This document shows positions 57,301-62,000 of a stretch of DNA of 62,000 nt, in pieces; the first letter of the stretch is position 1, and each line of letters opens with the position of its first letter. This DNA comes from Chromera velia (Eukaryota; Sar; Chromeraceae): contig JAHBMJ010004062.1 of NCBI GenBank assembly GCA_018398765.1, forward strand, positions 14,999 through 76,998. The letters run 5' to 3'. The translations under genes were made by a program, and so were the position numbers. Under the pieces are notes generated by a model. It was not told where the DNA came from, made no database searches, and was given only the letters and a program-made list of their open reading frames with translations.

Positions 57301-58096
57301 AGGCATGACCTGTCTGTCTGTCTGTTCATGAAGAAAAAGAGGGAGAAGAAGAAACATATAGTCTGTCTGTCTGTCTTTGTGGCCGGAATACTAGGCGCTT
57401 TTCAGCATGGGTTGTCAGAAGCCTTCATTTCCCTCCTACTTGAACACTAGAGGAGAAAGTAGGGCCACACAATGCATTACTTGTGGTCATGTGGGGTGGG
57501 TATGATCTGCTTGCTGGATATTGATGGATGGATGTGTTCTTGAAGCCCCATTGTTCGTTCAGAGAGGTGGGGCAGAACTCGCAGTGGATACCAGGAATCA
57601 CTCTTCCCACGGATAGACGAGCGTCCACAGAGAGAGAGACCACCACGCCTCTTCCCGTTGTTTCTATTCTGTCTTTGTGTTCTCTTGCATTGATGACACC
57701 TTATGCCTGGACGCTCTGCAGACGACAAAGAAGCCGAAAGTCGTCAAAACAAGATGGGAGGAGGCGAAGTGTGAGTATGCCGACGCGATGATTCTTTTTG
57801 CTCTTCTGGATGTTCTCCCTCCCTCCATTCCCCCAATCCTTCCTATCTTCTTTTCCCCTCCGAATTTGCTTCCGATCCACACTATTTCGTTGGGAATGTG
57901 TGGCACCCTGCATTTTCAGTCTGTCTGTATGTTTGTCTCTTTGTCTGTGTGTGTTCCTGTTTGTTTGTTTGTCTGTGTCTGTCTGTCTGTTTTGTTCCTT
58001 TATCTTTGTTCTCTCTTTCCTTTTCTCTGTTGTGTACATGAAGAGAAGGAGTGAGAAGAAGAAACATAAGATATAATCTGTCTGTTTATCTGTCTC

Positions 58097-58127
<31 letters not shown>

Positions 58128-58639
58128 CTCTTCGCCTCCAACCAAATTTTTCCTCCACTCGGTCTTCGGCTGTCCCCTCTTATGACTGAAGTCGTGCGTC
58201 TGTCTATCTTCTTCACATACATCAACTCTCTGTCGGTATGTCTTCTTTCTGTGTGTTTAACTTTAACCCGACCTCCCACTGACTCATCCATCCATCTGCA
58301 TGAATGATCGATCGGTTTCCAGAAGAACGTGCCTCTCTTCTTCGTCTTATTGTCTCCTCTTTTTTCTATGTCGTGACCTGATTCCTGTGCTGCGGGTTTA
58401 TGACGGTGCGTGTGCGTATCCCTGCTGCCCTCTCTCTCTTCAGTCGGAGTGCTGACCAATTTTTCGACGAGCTTCTTCAACCCGCGGGGGGAGCTCAAGC
58501 GAAGAAGAAGGCAAAAGCAAAAGCCAAAAACAAAGGGGCCAATCGTGGCAGAGGGTATCTGGGAATCAATTTGAGTCCGTTTTCTCTTTCTCTTTTTTGG
58601 TACTGTGTATCTTGCCTTGTTTCGTTCGAGAGCGCAAAC

Positions 58640-58682
<43 letters not shown>

Positions 58683-61600
58683 CACGAGCACACGTGCACG
58701 AAGAAAGAGAGTGGAAGAGACGAAGAACAAGAGCAGAACGAAGAGAGAGCAACGAAGGAAGATGACAGACATACCCGGATAGAGAGGAAGAGAGAGAGAG
58801 AGAACTCTGTGGGTACTCCAAGTGAATCGTGCTGGCCGCATGTCCTTCTTCTTCTTCTTCTTGGTCCACAACAGAGACCCCGTTAGGCCAAGAATGGGTT
58901 GCAGGCCCCCCATTCATTCATTCATTCATTCATTCACTCATTCTTCATTCATTCACCGATTTCTCTTGTGTCGAGGCAGTCGGTCATCTGTAGGTGTGCT
59001 GCCTCAGCGATATGTGTTTTTCATTTGGCTGGTTGTACCCCGTTTAGCTTGAGGAGTTCGCCCCCTTCCCTCTTGATTAATATGCACATTTTCGTTTCTC
59101 TTGCCCTACCCCTCAAACACCCCCATGTATTAGATCTGCGTTGGAATACTTTTCTCTCACCTCCGCAGGCGATGACGAGGCAGACGGCGATGGGGAGGAG
59201 GAAGAGGACGACGAAATAGATCGCCTGATTGCAAGAGACAGGGAGGGGGGGGGCGGAGGGGTGCCGCGGGGTGGTCTGGGGGACGAGAGGGGGAGAGGGA
59301 GGAGTGGGGGCAGCAGGCAGCGGTCCGACTCCGGTGTGGGTGAGAGGGATCCTCTGGGTCGGTCGGTGCGTCGGTCTGCTTACTGCCTGCCTGCTTACTG
59401 TCTTTGTCCCGTTCGACGGATAGTCCAGAGGGCTATGTGTAGAGAGAAAGGAAGAGATTTTCTTGTTCTATGGAAGGACAGACTCGAGTCAAGAAAGCGC
59501 CCGAGAAAAAAGACGAGTTGGTGGAGGAAAGAGGGGAAGGGCAATTTTTTTCTTGCACTCAAATTGCTTCTTTATTCGTACCTGACATCTTTCTGCACTG
59601 TTGCATGGTGGGATCGATCGAAGTTGTGAGTTTTTTTCCAATTTTGTCCGTTGGTCTCGTTTTTGTGTTCTTCCTCTGATTTGTTGATGCATGCATGCGC
59701 ATATGCCTGCAGGTTTCCTTGATGGTCTTCTGAACAATAACGCGACAGAGGGCGGCACATCAAAAAACAACATTGGAGGGAGGGGGGGGGAACCCGAGAT
59801 GGTGACATCGCGTGAGTGCGAGAAGTGCACGTACATGAATCTGGTGGAAACAAAAACGTGTTTGATGTGCGAGTCTCCTCTCCCTCTTGTGCCCAAGAAG
59901 GTTGGAGGGACTACCCGCACGAAGGGGGAGGGAGCGGCTTCTTCCTCTTCCAAACCTTCTCCTTCATCTCCCCCAGGTCCATCAAGGGCCCTCTCTCCCC
60001 CTGCAGGTGGTGGGGGGAATAAGAAGGATGAGAGTGAGAGTAGCGACAGCAGTGCCGAAGAAGACTCACCCCCCCCGGGTCCTCGTGGCGCGGCTCCTTA
60101 TGGAAAGGATCCCGGCTCTTCCTCTTCTCCTGCGAAGGGACCCCTCAGTGAGGTGAGACCCAAAGCAGATCCAGACGCGACCCAGAAGGCTGGAGGAGGA
60201 AAGACAGACCCTTCTACAGCGTCTCAGCAGCAGTCTCCGGCGGCGGCTGTTGAGTCGACTCCCCTTCACGCAGAAGGACAAAAGGAGAAAGACGAACACA
60301 CAGGCATCGCGCTGGCTTCTGCATCCTCTCATCAAGCGAAGGGGGTCGTCGCCGCTTTCGAGAACGCTCCGGTGGCTGCTGCTGTGGCCTCTGTCTCCAT
60401 CCCCGCTGGTGAGCACACACCTGTGTCTTCTCAAGAGACTCCAGCGGCAGCAAAACAAACGAGTGCGACGGCTCCCGAACAGCAGCAGCAGCAGCAGCAG
60501 CAGCAGCCGTCTCGGTCCCTCGAAGTCCCCACCACGGCAGCCGAACAGCAACAGTTGTTTCAGTCGGGTGACATCGAATTGCCAGGAATGGATAACCCGG
60601 GGCCCTCTTCCACGGGAACTGCCGGGGCCCCTCTCTCCACGGGGCCCGGAGGAGCAGACGGAACTTCCCCCCAGGGCCCCGCTCCCCCCCACGAGAAAGA
60701 GAGAGCCTCCGCTGAGAGGGGAAATGAGACGGAGGAAATCAAGCGAAATCCGCACGCTTCGGCAGCAGGCACCGAGAATGGTGCCGTCTCGTTTGCCTCC
60801 CCAGCAGCGGCTGGCGAGGGATCCGGAGGGGGCGCGCAGGAGGGCGGAGGCAGGGATGGACTTTGCGGTCTTGCGGAGCTTTGTGGTCTGGCTTCGGGGG
60901 GATCTGCAGAGAAGAAAGACGAACGAGGAGTGGGTGATTCTCCGTTGAACGGATCGCTCTCGTTCCGTACGGCTGTCTCTGAACATCCTCCCCTGCAAAC
61001 TTCTGCAGCTGCTGGAGGGGGGGGACAGGGAGGAGGAGAGAGATCCTCGCGAGTAGGGGCCGTTTCGGCTGTGCCTAGTGGGAGTCACGGGAAAGGGATT
61101 TTGTTTTCGGTTTGCACTGCCGACATTGACAGTGACCTAGGCACTACGCGCGGAGGTACGGGCGGGGATGTTCTTCTTTCGTTTGCGGCAAACGCCTTGG
61201 AAGAGGTGGACACTGCAGGGTGAGGCAAAGAATAAGATATGTGTGTGTGTGTGTGTGTGAGTGTGCGGGGATGGCTGAATGGGTGGATTTTGCTTTGCTG
61301 TCTGTGGATGGAGCTGGGTCGAGTGAAGAGAGACAATGCGATAAAGAGAAGCGGGAAAAAAAGTGGAGTGGGTAAAAAATGGGGACGCTTCTCCCTTTGC
61401 TTTTTTGGCGCCTGCCTGACTCTTCTCTTAATTCTGTGCATGAAGACAGACCCCTTTGGATTCGCTGTGATTGCGCTTTCTCTTTTCACGCTTGTATTGA
61501 CATGACAGCTCTTCCCTGTCCTTTCTTTGTTTCGTCTCTGTGCAGCAATAAGGACCAGACACAGAAGGACGCAGATGAAGCCCTCGATGCCAGAGCGACA

Positions 61601-62000
61601 GAAGTCAGTCAGCCAGTCAATGAGACAGTAAGCGCAACAACAGAGACCGACCGACAGTGTTCTTGCGCAGGTCTGGATTATTTTCTCGCGTTTTACGTTG
61701 CCGTTACATCTGACCTCTTTTTCCGTGTGTTGCTTCTTTCTGCATTCCTTCTGGCGAAGCTTTCTCGATCGACCCTTTCGACCCTTTTTCTCGATCGCGC
61801 CCTTCAACCGATTCTCTTCACGACCCGTTTCGCCCCATTCAGAGTCAATTAATTCTCTGGACCCATTTCTTTTGCATTCGTGAGAGAAGGTCTTCTTTCC
61901 CACACCTTTGACTCCTTTGCAGATCTAACAGATGCTCTGCATTGCATGCAGCCCGACTTCTCCTTGCAAGGCACCACCCTGTTCTCTGAAGTTTTTCCCT
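54359..62000 (+). CDS. RanBP2-type zinc-finger protein with low-complexity regions (3' end outside the window)
   Basis: Partial gene running off the right edge. Supported exons: 54359-54371 (short first exon, MASS), 54510-54605, 55030-55121, 55592-55651, 55703-55765, 56134-56218, 56508-56644, 57042-57264, 57722-57770, 58444-58554 (3' border uncertain), 59169-59357, 59713-61219, 61546 to about 61610, and 61922 onward. The first 270 residues form a compact, non-repetitive region I cannot name (YLLYVDTINLAKDFPKL, HIAVAFLDLKDFG). Basic and Gly/Ser-rich exons follow, then an acidic exon (DDEADGDGEEEEDDEIDRL). Next is one zinc finger, ECEKCTYMNLVETKTCLMCE, with the C-x2-C-x10-C-x2-C pattern and conserved Thr and Asn of RanBP2-type fingers, which bind ubiquitin or RNA. 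The long exon 59713-61219 is Ser/Pro/Gln-rich with a polyQ run near 60480. An extra exon near 56825-56880 is possible. Likely nuclear; function unknown. Confidence 0.68.
55316..55520. repeat. AAGG array and interrupted poly-C tract in an intron
   Basis: An (AAGG)n run at about 55320-55380 is followed by a poly-C tract at about 55495-55519 that contains a single N at 55513, then (TG)n to about 55582. All lie between the exons ending at 55121 and starting at 55592. Confidence 0.85.
57905..58140. repeat. GTCT-rich microsatellite region
   Basis: Irregular GTCT/GTTT repeats in the intron before the exon at 58444. A similar GTCTGTCTGTCT run occurs at about 57311-57375. No coding signal. Confidence 0.75.
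58636..58678. repeat. (CA)n microsatellite
   Basis: CA dinucleotide array of about 43 bp in an intron of the zinc-finger gene. An (ATTC)n run follows at 58911-58940. Confidence 0.92.

Overview
This is a nuclear window from a eukaryote with many small exons, GT-AG introns, very abundant microsatellites and proline/serine/glycine/glutamine-rich insertions in conserved proteins. The mix (a GBF1/GNOM-type ARF-GEF with a low-complexity insertion inside its Sec7 domain, a REV1 polymerase, an ankyrin/multi-membrane-span protein, a LINE remnant, TGCATGCA motifs) suggests an alveolate. A chromerid alga such as Chromera velia is my best guess, with a coccidian as the alternative. This is inference; nothing here is diagnostic of a species.

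Eight protein-coding loci lie on strictly alternating strands. They are: (1) 220-2590 and further upstream, minus, unknown polyQ protein; (2) 5200-14805, plus, GBF1/GNOM-like ARF-GEF, 9 exons; (3) 15947-27236, minus, REV1 translesion polymerase, about 15 exons; (4) 27828-32942, plus, ankyrin-repeat membrane protein, 10 exons; (5) 37413-41775, minus, secreted 1066-residue orphan with strong codon bias and a CBM1-like cysteine motif, 7 exons; (6) 42693-50510, plus, conserved coiled-coil protein of 303 residues, 11 exons, most of the locus being intronic satellite DNA; (7) 52926-53768, minus, intronless protein with a signal-peptide-like start; (8) 54359 to the window end, plus, RanBP2-type zinc-finger protein, partial. 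Exon ends were read by eye. For genes 2, 4, 5 and 6 all exon phases add up to one continuous frame. Gene 3 lacks one small exon, and genes 1 and 8 are only partly resolved.

Three tail-to-tail spacers (14806-15946, 32943-37412, 50511-52925) contain conspicuously AT-rich DNA; the middle one also holds a decayed LINE reverse transcriptase. Head-to-head spacers (27237-27827, 41776-42692, 53769-54358) are short, less AT-rich and probably bidirectional promoters. No operons, CRISPR arrays, rRNA or convincing tRNA genes were seen. The genes do not form an obvious pathway. The most unusual window-wide signals are a 5' splice-site consensus with C at +3 (GTCAGT/GTCGGT), often extended into (GTCA)n repeats, and the regular gene orientation with AT-rich tail-to-tail spacers.
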